IMG/VR virus record: IMGVR_UViG_3300027806_000109
Location: 1-32,399 of that record
Direction: 5' to 3' (one strand)
DNA: 32,399 nucleotides
From: a virus
The notes below the pieces were generated by a model that saw nothing but the letters and a program-made list of their open reading frames with translations, made no database searches and was not told the DNA's origin. Made by a program: the position numbers and the translations under genes. How positions within the stretch are numbered: position 1 is the first letter of the stretch; each line of letters begins with the position of its first letter. Shown here piece by piece: positions 1 through 9,272 of this stretch.

Positions 1-40
1 CTTGTTCGTCGTCTTCTTCATCCCAGTAGTTGTTGCTCAT
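1..40 (-). CDS. Start of an acidic late protein, truncated by the window edge
   Basis: Only the first 13 codons are present, reading MSNNYWDEEDDEQ. An SD-like run, AGAAAGGGTGG, lies just upstream of the ATG, which makes the start convincing. The gene is the next member of the leftward operon that begins with the terminase. An acidic N-terminus at this place, after terminase and portal genes, would fit a scaffolding or capsid-assembly protein, but that is inference from position and charge only. The product cannot be identified from 13 residues. Confidence 0.7.
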   Translation of the reverse strand, partial: MSNNYWDEEDDEQ

Positions 41-60
41 AGCAACCACCCTTTCTATCG

Positions 61-163
61 TTAGTTAGTCGCAAGCCACAGTTCTGTCCAGGGGTTGACA
101 GGCTGGCTCTTGCTACCAGTCTTATACACCGCGTGGGGCTGGTTGGTCCACGTCGGGAATCTA
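61..163 (-). other. Candidate +1 frameshift extension of the 452-residue virion protein
   Basis: Directly after the stop codon of the upstream gene, the +1 frame is open for 33 codons and ends with TAA at 61-63. It reads as plausible protein, with segments WTNQPHAVYKTG and NPWTELWLATN. There is no ATG or TTG start in this frame. The only in-frame GTG would give 22 residues and has no SD. The junction is GGT ACA TTC TAG A with an SD-like AGAGG just before it, which resembles the layout of the prfB +1 site (SD-like run, slippery codon, stop). If used, the extension closes an otherwise anomalous 120-nt gap in this tightly packed operon. A sequencing error or a decayed small gene are the alternatives. 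Confidence 0.35.
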
Positions 164-1519
164 GAATGTACCTCTTGCTGCTTGGTCTAGCGCAGTCTTG
201 CCTAAACCACTAGCGCCACCAAAGGCTGCTATTTCACGCTCTGCAAGTGCACGTCTCTTACGTTGTGCTGATGCAAGGGTATTAAATACTTCTTGTTCAG
301 CCTCTGATTGACGGTACTCATCTAAAGTACCCTTGTAAATATCAGATAGTTTTTCAGCCGTAGGTAGAATGTCTGCAATAGTTGCATAACCCTTTTGAGC
401 CTGTGCTTTAGTAATACCTTGTGCAGCCAATTGCTCAGCCACAGTAACTCCAGCGGTAAGACCTTGCAGCCCTGCTGCTGCACCGATTTCGGCTGCTGCA
501 ACCTGACGTTCAATCTTTTGATATTGTTGATTAGGGTCAAGAACATAGGCAACTAAGTCGTTATCACTAATGCCGTAATAGCCACGAAGGGTAGCCAAAA
601 TTGCTGGGTCAGCGTTCTGTACTCGTTGAACTGCAGTAACTACACGATTAGATAATTCTGTAGTTGCAATGTCATTAGCAATAAACTGCTGGACATAAGC
701 ATCAGTATCAAACTGCTTAAGACCATAGGCTCTAAGAATCTGACGGTAATCATCTTCAATGTTTAGATAATCGCTAGGGTCTAAAACTCTAAGACCCTTT
801 TTAATACGGTCCTGATTAGCCTTAAAACGTGTTTTATATTCTTCTGATTCTTGTAGTTGGAGAGTAATTGTAGATTCACTGGCTCCACTAATAGCCAACT
901 GTTTAATCCTAGGAACTAAACTGGCTAAACCATATCTTGTAAATCTATCAGTAAGAACAGCAATAGCATTCTCAGCCTTTTCTTGCTTGGCTGCAGCATC
1001 GGCTGCTGCTCTATCTATAGCAGCCTGCTGTGTATTTGCAGTTAATGAGGCTATTTGACTTTGTAATGATTGAATTAATGCCAATGTAGCAGCGTCTAAA
1101 CCTGTGGATGTAGAGGTTACTACTGGTGTAGGGGTAACTACTGGAGTACTTGTAACTACTGGAGTAACAGTAGTTACTGAAGTATAAGGATTAAATGTAC
1201 TTGCAGAGGTTACAACAGGTGCAGGAGTATTTTGTTGTACTATTGTTTCAACAAAAGTCTTTGTCTGGAAAGGTCCATACCCAGATGCTTTTGCAATCTC
1301 CTTAGCAGCGGCTGTCATACCAGCAACATCGCCTTCATTAGCAGCCATCTCAAATTTAATTGTAGCAATTTCTATATTTTTTTCTTTTACAATTGCTTTA
1401 CCTGTAGGAATACTTTCTTGAAGCGCTGCTAAAGAATCTGCAAGTGAAGTTGGTTTATTTGCAGCAACAGCATATTCTCTTGCTTGACGGGCGCGGCGCA
1501 TTTCTTCTTTGTCAACCAT
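161..1519 (-). CDS. Putative virion or morphogenesis protein with Val/Thr/Pro-rich linker
   Basis: This is a 452-residue soluble protein that I do not recognise. The first ~100 residues are Ala/Lys/Glu-rich and look helical. Residues ~100-140 form a low-complexity linker made of repeated VVT and TPVV units, visible in the DNA as imperfect repeats around 1090-1210. A Gln/Ala-rich probable coiled coil follows (~143-190), then a long helical region. The N-terminal half resembles a flexible assembly or ejection component more than an enzyme. The ATG sits directly after the stop of the upstream gene, so translation is probably coupled. Its stop is followed by an unusual open +1 frame, described separately. 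Function unknown; the virion role is inferred from its place in the terminase-portal operon. Confidence 0.6.
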   Translation of the reverse strand: MVDKEEMRRARQAREYAVAANKPTSLADSLAALQESIPTGKAIVKEKNIEIATIKFEMAANEGDVAGMTAAAKEIAKASGYGPFQTKTFVETIVQQNTPAPVVTSASTFNPYTSVTTVTPVVTSTPVVTPTPVVTSTSTGLDAATLALIQSLQSQIASLTANTQQAAIDRAAADAAAKQEKAENAIAVLTDRFTRYGLASLVPRIKQLAISGASESTITLQLQESEEYKTRFKANQDRIKKGLRVLDPSDYLNIEDDYRQILRAYGLKQFDTDAYVQQFIANDIATTELSNRVVTAVQRVQNADPAILATLRGYYGISDNDLVAYVLDPNQQYQKIERQVAAAEIGAAAGLQGLTAGVTVAEQLAAQGITKAQAQKGYATIADILPTAEKLSDIYKGTLDEYRQSEAEQEVFNTLASAQRKRRALAEREIAAFGGASGLGKTALDQAARGTF

Positions 1520-2383
1520 TTATGCCAACCCCATATCTCTTAGCACTCTAAGTCCTAGGTCATCAAAAGTCTGCTGTGCATTTTTTGTGTACAACCATTC
1601 ATCACGACTTTTAATAATCTTTTCTGCTTCCCACAATGGGACAATTTCTGGCGTCTGAGTTTTAGGATTTACATAACCAGCCAACTGTTTAAATACTGGG
1701 TTATCATTAGTTACAGTATCTACATCTACTTCAAGAGTATTAGCAATCAACTGACGTAGCGCTGAAGTTTGTAATCCAAATGAACGACCTGCTTGGATAC
1801 CCTTTGAGTATGCAGGATAAGCAGATATAGCAAAACCTTTAAGTTCTTCCTGGATGGTTTCATCAGTTAGGCTACCATCTAGAATACCCATAGATACTTT
1901 ATCCCAGTAATTCTTGGGTAGAATAGTATTAACACCTTGGTCATCTGCAAATGTCTTTAGGGCATTAACCGTGCCTAGGGCACTACCGCCAATCTTTGTA
2001 CCCATCTTGCCAGAGTTAAGAATCATTATCTCTAACTGGGTATCTGTATCACCTTTAAGATATGAAGTCTCAAACATTGCTTCAATCTCAGGAGTTACTA
2101 AGAATCCTTTGGCTATTAGTCTTTGCTTCTGTGCTTGCTTCCAAGCATCAAACTCTTGAGCGTATACACCAGGCTGGGTCTTTTGTTTAGTCTGTCGTGA
2201 CTGGGCATTGCCAGTTAAGTTCTTAAAGTAGTTAGAGTTGTAATAATCTAAACGTGCTTCAGCAATATCGCCCACAGCAAACTTCTGAAATATAGGACCT
2301 AGTTCTGGAAATGCTTTAATTATTACATCAGTAATACCAAGAGCAAGAGCGGCTGCTTCGCCAGCCTTATTAATGTCAGCCAT
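1520..2383 (-). CDS. Unknown late protein, 287 residues
   Basis: The protein has no signal peptide or clear membrane segment, apart from a mildly hydrophobic N-terminus (residues 5-30, Ala/Ile/Leu/Phe). Its composition is mixed alpha, with several Tyr/Trp/Lys-rich stretches. The start ATG shares its A with the TAA of the upstream gene (a TAATG overlap), so the two are translationally coupled. It lies in a run of three medium-sized proteins following the giant 1787-residue gene. In podovirus-like genomes such a run often holds internal virion or ejection proteins. That placement is the only evidence for a structural role; I do not recognise the family. Confidence 0.6.
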   Translation of the reverse strand: MADINKAGEAAALALGITDVIIKAFPELGPIFQKFAVGDIAEARLDYYNSNYFKNLTGNAQSRQTKQKTQPGVYAQEFDAWKQAQKQRLIAKGFLVTPEIEAMFETSYLKGDTDTQLEIMILNSGKMGTKIGGSALGTVNALKTFADDQGVNTILPKNYWDKVSMGILDGSLTDETIQEELKGFAISAYPAYSKGIQAGRSFGLQTSALRQLIANTLEVDVDTVTNDNPVFKQLAGYVNPKTQTPEIVPLWEAEKIIKSRDEWLYTKNAQQTFDDLGLRVLRDMGLA

Positions 2384-3252
2384 TATCCTAGTTGTGCTCC
2401 CATTCCATCAAGAAACGCTAAGAAGTCTAAACTTTTCTTAGGGTCTGTAGCCCCAGGTTTTTCTTCAGCAATCCGCTTAGGCAACTCTGCTTCTACCTGC
2501 GCTGCGCTAAATGGTTTAGTTGTCTTACGAACATTAACTCCGCCCTTTTTGTCAAGGGTAGTGAGTGTGCCCTGTTCAATCTGATTCATATAGCGGTCAG
2601 TTTCTTGCTTAAGAAAGTCATCATCAATAGCCATATCAGTAGTCTTGGCATAGACATCTTTAACAATAGCCTCTACCACATCACGGTCCATCATATCAAT
2701 GTCACGCATTGGATACTGGCTATCTCCACCACCGTCACCACCAGCAGCAGGAATGCCCTTTAACCAACTGGTAAATGTAGGAAACTTAGTCTTGCCATCA
2801 ATGCGGTATGAATCAACAACATCAACCGTATATTCATTGGCTACTTTAAGAATACCGCTAGTTAAAGCCTGTTCACCACGAGTTGTATAGTCCCGCTCTG
2901 TCATATAACCAAGGTCAAACAGAGTCTTACGTAGACCTTCTTTGTTATTTTTAAAATATGTACGGACTTGTTTTACAACTGAATCAGCATTGATTAGGTC
3001 GTAATCAACACCATTGGCATCTACAATTAAAAAGCGTTGTTCTGGTTCATTACCGACAATTTCCTGTAACTGACGAACATTGCCATAAGTATCAAAAGAT
3101 ACAAAGAACTTAGGCTTAGTACCACCAAAGTCACTAGCAAGAGACTTACTCTGCGCAACAGCGCCTTGTTGAGAAACTAGTCTTTTTTGCTTGGTGCCTT
3201 TAGCACTCTGACGCAACGTAGCACGTCCAGCAACATCTTTATTTTCTGCCAT
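2383..3252 (-). CDS. Unknown late protein, 289 residues
   Basis: The N-terminus is basic and low in hydrophobic residues (1-45, many Lys/Arg/Gln/Ser), followed by a mixed alpha/beta core (~48-160). A Gly/Asp-rich linker (about 168-180, PAAGGDGGGDSQ) leads into an acidic, helical C-terminal half. There are no cysteines or membrane segments. The ATG follows the stop of the giant gene by two nucleotides, and its own stop overlaps the next start (TAATG), so it belongs to a tightly coupled operon. A role in the virion or its assembly is inferred from context only. A DNA-binding or scaffold function would fit the basic N-terminus but is not shown. Confidence 0.6.
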   Translation of the reverse strand: MAENKDVAGRATLRQSAKGTKQKRLVSQQGAVAQSKSLASDFGGTKPKFFVSFDTYGNVRQLQEIVGNEPEQRFLIVDANGVDYDLINADSVVKQVRTYFKNNKEGLRKTLFDLGYMTERDYTTRGEQALTSGILKVANEYTVDVVDSYRIDGKTKFPTFTSWLKGIPAAGGDGGGDSQYPMRDIDMMDRDVVEAIVKDVYAKTTDMAIDDDFLKQETDRYMNQIEQGTLTTLDKKGGVNVRKTTKPFSAAQVEAELPKRIAEEKPGATDPKKSLDFLAFLDGMGAQLG

Positions 3253-3254
3253 TA

Positions 3255-6200
3255 CTACCTTCCTGCTCCTGCTTGGACTGCATCTCGTGAGAATGAATTA
3301 AGTAGCGGTCTAAATACCACTCGGTTTGCTTCATTAATTGCTGGGTAAGCCTTTGCTAACTGGTTAATGATTGCCTGTACTTCTTCCCGTTGCTGTTCCT
3401 TTAGCGAACTAAAGTCATAACGACGGGAGTTGTAGTCATCAGTAGCATTGGCTACGAAGTTAGCAACTTCTTCTAGGGCTATCTGCATAGCCTCTTTAGT
3501 CTTAGCATCGGCTGGATTGCGCTTATCCTGGTTAGCCTCAAACAAAGCCTTGAACTTAATCCTTAGTGCACCCTGCTCAGCAATAGAACCATTGACCTCA
3601 GCCTGAAGGTATGGGTTAGCAGTAGTCATATCTTTCTTAGTCTTGGCTGCAATATTGATTAACTCTTTACGCTCCTGGGTAATGCCAGTAGTAGCAAGAC
3701 GTTCTTCTAATTGTTTTTGTACTTCAAAGTATCTTTCTTTATCTACTGCTACCTGTAGTTTAACTAAGTAATCTTCAAAAGTAGGTAGATTAATCAGACC
3801 TTCTGCTTCAAGGAAATTATAAACATCGCCATTAAACTCACCAGTCTTGGGGGCATAGACATAACTCATCTCCTTGTAGGTATCTACAAAGGTTCCATTT
3901 CTATTAACCCAATTTTTAACTTCGTCGGTCATAGCAATAACGACCTTCCACTCTTTTTCAGTGGTGGGTACAGTGTAAATAAGTTTACCTGGATTTTTTC
4001 CTACGTAAGTTGCTACTGCTAGGTCATATACATTGCCAATATCTTCGCCTTGATTGCGAAGAATGCTGTCATAAATATCCCAGAACTCAGCCTTAAATCC
4101 TGTAATGCCAACTTTCTTTAAAAACTCTGGTAGGTCTTTTGACTCCTTGAATGTAGGCATACCTGGGCTTATGTAGCCAAGGATAGTTCTAGCAATAATA
4201 ATATTGCTGGTAGCAATCTTTAGGTTTTTCTGATACTTGTATTTTTCTTCTTCAGTAGCAGATTCGTCAATGCCTAAACCAAATGCTTGGAAATAACGCA
4301 TAGCCTGCATAACAGCACTAGTTTGTTGACGGTTTAATTCATTATCTCTTATTGCTTGTTCATCAATTGTAAGTGTTGCTAGTGCCTGACCAAGTGTACT
4401 AAAAAACATAGGAATCGCAGCATTAGCAAAGTTGGTTGTATCGGCAAAATTACCTAAACCAATTTTGGCAATTATGTCTTGACCCTTTTTTGTCTTGGCT
4501 TCAAGTACATCTGCTTTTTCTTCAGATAGTCCTAATCGTTCTAAGAAAGGCACAACTTGTCCAACAAGTGACTTAAGGACTAATGTACTGTAAGCACCTG
4601 CTGGTCCAGACAGCGCAGGATAACCTGCATCTGGAGCAAAAGAAGGGTTAATAAGTCTTAACTTTAAAGACAATTCATTAAAGGTAGGTATGTTAAAGTC
4701 TTCGTTACCAGTAAATGCCCTAACAACTGGCTCTACAGCAGAGTTAATAATTGTATCTGTAGGGAAGATAATGTATTTATCGCCCTTGTCGTCTTCATAA
4801 ATATCACCATTAGCATCTAATCCTGTATTAAGTAGACGCAATCTGTAAAGACTTCGTAGCGGTGTCTTGCCAAAGACACGGTATAGACGGCGATAGAAAT
4901 CTTCAGTTGCTCGGTAGAAGCGACCTACTGAACGTATAGCAATAGCCATATTGCTTCGGATATTTGGATTATCTACATACTCTAAAATTTCTTCTGTAGA
5001 TTGTCTCCAAGCAATTTCGGTCACACGCTTTTCAGCAAGTGCTTTTGCGTGCCGCTCAGCCTGACCAATGTTTTGACCACTAGAAATATTTGCCTGCTTA
5101 TAGCGTTCATAAAGCATTTTTTCATATGGTTTTAATCTGCCCATATTTGCATCGTATGCAATCCATAAAGCCTTCTGGCGGTACATACCAGTTACTTGTG
5201 CATCCATAACTTCCATAGACCAGTTTTGGAACTTACTAAAAATATGGTCTAGACCGCTATTGTCTTCAAATATTTTCATATCCTTGACTTCGCCCATAGT
5301 TACAAGGTCTGTGTTTATTTCACCCATTGGGTGCATACCCACGGTCATATCCTCAAAGTCTTTGAATGTCAAACTTGCTGCAGCATTTTCCCAGGCTCCG
5401 CCAAACTCATCGCCATCAACAAGACCTTTACGCTTCTTTGCTCCAGCCTGAATACGGAAATCAATAATTTCTCTATGCTTTTCTTTAATAGCATCTAGCA
5501 ATTTTTGATTAAAAGAGTTAGGTGCACCGTGGAATGTATTACGCATATCTAGCAACATACGCTCTACGTGCAAACGAGCAATCTCAGATTCGCCTAATCC
5601 TTGCTGGCGACTGTAAACAGAAGACGAAAACTTATTATTAAAAGCCTTGACTGCTGCTTCATTAGCAATAGCAAAGCCGCCTATCTCATCAGAATAGGCT
5701 ACTCCTACTTTTTCTAACAATTCATTTCTAGCAGCAGTAAAATCATTAACTGTCTTTAATGCGTTGTTCTTAAAGAAAGCGGTAGCAGGGGAAATATATA
5801 TTCCCTGTGCAATTGTCTTACTGTTATAGGGAAAACGTAAAGAAAAGTTACGGTAGTGGGCAATGGCTTGTTGTTTTTCACCCATCTTGCTAACATTGAT
5901 AGGTCTAAACTTCTTACTTGCTGTTAAACCATAGTCTTCGTAAACCTTGCTTAGGTTGCTTGGCGTAAACATAGTGTCTACTAAGTCAATATCCATTTTG
6001 CCTGAGATAGAAGAACGAGCAGCCAGTGAGTTAACAACCGAATCCAACACTTGTGGATTGTGTTTCATCAACTTACGGATATTACTCCACATTTCTGGAG
6101 TAAGCGTGTCGCCATAAATTTCTTCTGCTTGTTTAACTACATCCTCACGGATAAGGGACATAGCAATTTCAGCCTCTGGAACGTCATACCCACGGCTTTC

Positions 6201-8618
6201 TGATTCTTTTTTAGCCAGATTCTTAACAACTTCATACCGTTGTTGTGGTGTAATCTTTTTAGTTGGGTCCAACAATCGCCCAAGACCAGGAACTCTATAA
6301 GCCAAACGGCGATACATACCAATAGAACTCTTACTACCAGTAATAGATTCAAGAACACGGCTTGGCTTAACAGCAGCGCCAGTTAAATATTGGCGGACGT
6401 TATACCACGGTGCTGCCATATACATAAAGAACGCTTCATCAATAGCAGAACGGACACCTAAACGTGGGAACAAAGTAAAATTAGCCCAAAAGTCTGTGTA
6501 TTTTCTAATAATGTCATTACGGATAGCGCCACCATTGGCAATAAGAGCCTGCCCTTTTGCTTGGCGCTTAGATGCTGCACCGTATTGGTAGATTAAATCA
6601 TAAGGAAGTGGAGCAATACCTTCTGTTAACTGGCTTGGTTGAATAACTCCTTTACCAGTCATCAAAGGTACATCATTTTCCATACGGAAAGCGCTAGGAG
6701 AAATAACATCTGCAAAGTCAAGTGGTATTTCTGTGCGTACTGCGCTGCCCATACCTAGTTCATTGAAGGTAGATGACAGGATTTGTGCCATATGCGCTTC
6801 GCCACCAGGCGAACCAGCCATACCAACCTTAGTCATTACAGCCTGATATAGATTACGGACAATAGTAATCTGGTTTTCTACTGTTTCATCTAGGAAAGAC
6901 TCAACTAAAGCATCAGCAATTCTTGCATTTCCTGTTGCTAGGTTGGCAAGATTACGAAAATCTTGTGATGTCTTAGCAGCATCTTCGCCAAAAAGAATAC
7001 GTCCTGGGCTACGGGATAGCGCTGTGCCTAACTTCTCAACTTGACGTTGAACAAAAGATACATTCTTGCCAAGTTTTAATATCTCATTAACATTAGGATT
7101 AATAAGCGTGTCATCGGAATCTGCTACAGTTTTAAGAACCTGCATAACATCTGTAGCCTCTTTATCTACTTTAGCCAAAACTTCAGGGTTAGTCTTTGCA
7201 GATATAGTAGGACTGAATACAGCACGTGCTGTTTTTTCTACAGTAGTAGCAATCTTGCGTGAAAAATTAGCAGAAGGAATGCCGTTGCGGCGGTAACTAA
7301 TACCATCTACACGGCTAGTTAATAGTCTGTTAAAGTCATCAATGTTTGTAAAGAAGTTCTCTGCACCAGCAGCATCAAAGGCTTTTACATCTGGGCTAGC
7401 AAGTTCTTTAATAATGCTTCGGTTAGCCCAGTCTGGAAAGTTCTGTGCAATTTCGTTATAAGCAGCACCCTTAGCAGTAGAGCCATTAGCATCTGCATAG
7501 TTCTTAATTAGCGGACCAAGTTGGTTATCCCACAGATTAATAACATCTGGCTGAGTAAATGCCCACTTGATAGCATTAGAAGCATTGCCATTGCGTTCTG
7601 CAATAACCTGATAAATGTCTGCTAGTTTTTCGCCTTTAGGTTTTAATCCAACTAAAGTCTTAGCCTCAGCGCCTGTCATCTGTACACCACGAATACCTGT
7701 GGTTACAGCCTTAGCAGCAGGGGTAATGCCTACATATGACAATGGGTCAATTGCTGTCTGATAGATACCATCTAGCGGACCAGATACAAGACTCTTAGCC
7801 TTAAGCCGACCCTTCTTAGTAGATACATCTATGCCAAGCATCTTTGTAAATTTAACTGCCCAGTGATTAGTATTAAGCGTATCACCAGAGGCTGCCGCTT
7901 CTGTAGGAACATACTTATTAAGAATATCTCTACCCCAAGAAACCTGTGCATCCATCTTTACTGACTTCATAAACGTATCAAAACGCTTAGGTTGGTCATT
8001 CATAAACTGAATAGCAGCGTACATATCTGAATCAAACTTGCCATACAAATCAATGGCTTCGCCAGGAGTTCTGCCCTCTGCAATAGCGCGGGCTAGCGTT
8101 GTCATAGCAACGCCATACTTTTTGTTGTATTCCTCTACACGGTCCCAACGCCAGTTATTCTTACCGTAATAAGTATCGGTAAGAACACGAAGATTAAAAA
8201 CATTCTCGCCTTGTTCACGCTTTTGCTCTAACTGATACGGCGTATTAATTGCACGACCATAGGTCTCAGCAGCCTGAAAAGCACTGATAATGGGACTACC
8301 AGCAAATTTAATTGCTGCGCCTAAAGCGCCAGTAACTTTCTGGAATCCACTCTGCAGAGCATTCTGCTCTGGCATAAATTCTTCACGATTAGGAAACATA
8401 TACCTAATTGTGGCTTGTACATCAGGAGTTAATTCTAAGAATTGCTTACGGGCTTTTTCTTTACCCAACTTCATTAGTGAGTTAGCAGTTTTCCAGGACA
8501 GCGCTGCTTGCGTAACTAATTGTTGTTCACTAGTGGAAAGTTGCGATTGCAAAGCCGCGTTATAAAAATTAGGGCTTACTTCCGCAATAGATGGGTCAAG
8601 TAAGTTTTTACGTGGCAT
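3255..8618 (-). CDS. Giant late protein, possible internal virion or ejection protein
   Basis: At 1787 residues this is by far the largest gene here. It follows terminase, portal and two small genes, and starts in a TAATG overlap. It is rich in Ala, Lys, Asn and amphipathic helices, with few cysteines. I see no transglycosylase, peptidase, polymerase or ATPase motif. Residues ~1250-1300 are strikingly basic and aromatic, with the segments RFYRATEDFYRRLYRVFG and LYRLRLLN, and the C-terminal ~250 residues are a long helical, charged region. Large internal proteins of podoviruses (such as T7 gp16 or N4 virion proteins) occupy comparable late operons and are similarly helical. The ejection-protein proposal is inference; no homology could be established. 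Confidence 0.7.
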   Translation of the reverse strand: MPRKNLLDPSIAEVSPNFYNAALQSQLSTSEQQLVTQAALSWKTANSLMKLGKEKARKQFLELTPDVQATIRYMFPNREEFMPEQNALQSGFQKVTGALGAAIKFAGSPIISAFQAAETYGRAINTPYQLEQKREQGENVFNLRVLTDTYYGKNNWRWDRVEEYNKKYGVAMTTLARAIAEGRTPGEAIDLYGKFDSDMYAAIQFMNDQPKRFDTFMKSVKMDAQVSWGRDILNKYVPTEAAASGDTLNTNHWAVKFTKMLGIDVSTKKGRLKAKSLVSGPLDGIYQTAIDPLSYVGITPAAKAVTTGIRGVQMTGAEAKTLVGLKPKGEKLADIYQVIAERNGNASNAIKWAFTQPDVINLWDNQLGPLIKNYADANGSTAKGAAYNEIAQNFPDWANRSIIKELASPDVKAFDAAGAENFFTNIDDFNRLLTSRVDGISYRRNGIPSANFSRKIATTVEKTARAVFSPTISAKTNPEVLAKVDKEATDVMQVLKTVADSDDTLINPNVNEILKLGKNVSFVQRQVEKLGTALSRSPGRILFGEDAAKTSQDFRNLANLATGNARIADALVESFLDETVENQITIVRNLYQAVMTKVGMAGSPGGEAHMAQILSSTFNELGMGSAVRTEIPLDFADVISPSAFRMENDVPLMTGKGVIQPSQLTEGIAPLPYDLIYQYGAASKRQAKGQALIANGGAIRNDIIRKYTDFWANFTLFPRLGVRSAIDEAFFMYMAAPWYNVRQYLTGAAVKPSRVLESITGSKSSIGMYRRLAYRVPGLGRLLDPTKKITPQQRYEVVKNLAKKESESRGYDVPEAEIAMSLIREDVVKQAEEIYGDTLTPEMWSNIRKLMKHNPQVLDSVVNSLAARSSISGKMDIDLVDTMFTPSNLSKVYEDYGLTASKKFRPINVSKMGEKQQAIAHYRNFSLRFPYNSKTIAQGIYISPATAFFKNNALKTVNDFTAARNELLEKVGVAYSDEIGGFAIANEAAVKAFNNKFSSSVYSRQQGLGESEIARLHVERMLLDMRNTFHGAPNSFNQKLLDAIKEKHREIIDFRIQAGAKKRKGLVDGDEFGGAWENAAASLTFKDFEDMTVGMHPMGEINTDLVTMGEVKDMKIFEDNSGLDHIFSKFQNWSMEVMDAQVTGMYRQKALWIAYDANMGRLKPYEKMLYERYKQANISSGQNIGQAERHAKALAEKRVTEIAWRQSTEEILEYVDNPNIRSNMAIAIRSVGRFYRATEDFYRRLYRVFGKTPLRSLYRLRLLNTGLDANGDIYEDDKGDKYIIFPTDTIINSAVEPVVRAFTGNEDFNIPTFNELSLKLRLINPSFAPDAGYPALSGPAGAYSTLVLKSLVGQVVPFLERLGLSEEKADVLEAKTKKGQDIIAKIGLGNFADTTNFANAAIPMFFSTLGQALATLTIDEQAIRDNELNRQQTSAVMQAMRYFQAFGLGIDESATEEEKYKYQKNLKIATSNIIIARTILGYISPGMPTFKESKDLPEFLKKVGITGFKAEFWDIYDSILRNQGEDIGNVYDLAVATYVGKNPGKLIYTVPTTEKEWKVVIAMTDEVKNWVNRNGTFVDTYKEMSYVYAPKTGEFNGDVYNFLEAEGLINLPTFEDYLVKLQVAVDKERYFEVQKQLEERLATTGITQERKELINIAAKTKKDMTTANPYLQAEVNGSIAEQGALRIKFKALFEANQDKRNPADAKTKEAMQIALEEVANFVANATDDYNSRRYDFSSLKEQQREEVQAIINQLAKAYPAINEANRVVFRPLLNSFSRDAVQAGAGR

Positions 8619-9019
8619 TAACCAAGACCTTTATTCTGGAACATCATCATAAATAATTCTGTGTCCCCAGTAGGGTCATTCTGATTAATCTTGCCAAGGG
8701 TGGTTAAAATTGTTGGTTGCTGATATGGGAGGTTTAGCAAAGCAGAATCGCCTTTGTTGCTGAAACTTGCACCAGTTAAAATATCTTGGTCAGGGTACTT
8801 AGACTCAGCGCTAATCGGAGTTACATCTAACGCACCGATACCAACTGCTTCAATCTGCGGTGTAGCATACATAGGCATAGCAGTCTGCTGATTATATGTT
8901 GCCTCACCTTGTCCTTGCGGTAATCCAGAGATATAACGCGCTGGTTGCTGAGAAACATTAAGGTCAGTACGTTCGGACATAGAACCAATACCAGAAACTT
9001 TTTCGTTAATAGTTGTCAT
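8618..9019 (-). CDS. Small Gln/Pro/Gly-rich late protein
   Basis: This 133-residue protein is low in charge, rich in Gln, Pro, Gly and Thr, and likely extended or disordered in its first ~100 residues. It ends in a short hydrophobic stretch containing ELFMMMFQNKGLG. Both of its ends overlap neighbouring genes in TAATG junctions, so it is coupled to the 83-residue gene before it and the giant gene after it. The composition would suit a linker or tail-like structural component. No family is recognised and no enzymatic motif is visible. Confidence 0.6.
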   Translation of the reverse strand: MTTINEKVSGIGSMSERTDLNVSQQPARYISGLPQGQGEATYNQQTAMPMYATPQIEAVGIGALDVTPISAESKYPDQDILTGASFSNKGDSALLNLPYQQPTILTTLGKINQNDPTGDTELFMMMFQNKGLG

Positions 9020-9270
9020 TAGTCTTCGTCCTCCTCATCTAGATATTTTTTAATTTCATCTTCGGTAGGTGCTTTATATTCAACCCAGTTCGGGTAAGAA
9101 GTTTTATCCATAACAAATGACAGCGCTAAATCTGATTTAAATCCAGCCTTTAGCAATGAGTTGTAATACTCATTAAGCCAAATGCAATACATCTCTAAGG
9201 CTGTATATTCTTCATTCTCAACAGTGCGTGGTTTACGAGCACGTGGTTGTTTCTTTTTACGCGGTGGCAT
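9019..9270 (-). CDS. Small basic/acidic late protein after portal
   Basis: This 83-residue protein has a strongly basic N-terminus (Pro/Arg/Lys in residues 2-16), an aromatic helical middle (MYCIWLNEYYNSLLKAGF), and an acidic tail ending EDEIKKYLDEEDED. It starts two nucleotides after the portal-like gene and ends in a TAATG overlap. A short charged helical protein next to the portal could be an assembly factor, but no homology is visible to me. A longer start in another frame covers the portal C-terminus and was rejected because it crosses the portal coding sequence. Confidence 0.6.
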   Translation of the reverse strand: MPPRKKKQPRARKPRTVENEEYTALEMYCIWLNEYYNSLLKAGFKSDLALSFVMDKTSYPNWVEYKAPTEDEIKKYLDEEDED

Positions 9271-9272
9271 AA

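Noticed and set aside
95-100. TTGACA on the plus strand near the left edge
   Set aside because: It faces against the late operon, with no -10 at correct spacing and no gene ahead of it; likely chance.
1085-1215. Imperfect DNA repeats in the 452-residue gene, considered as a regulatory repeat
   Set aside because: They are explained by the repeated Val/Thr/Pro units of the protein linker.
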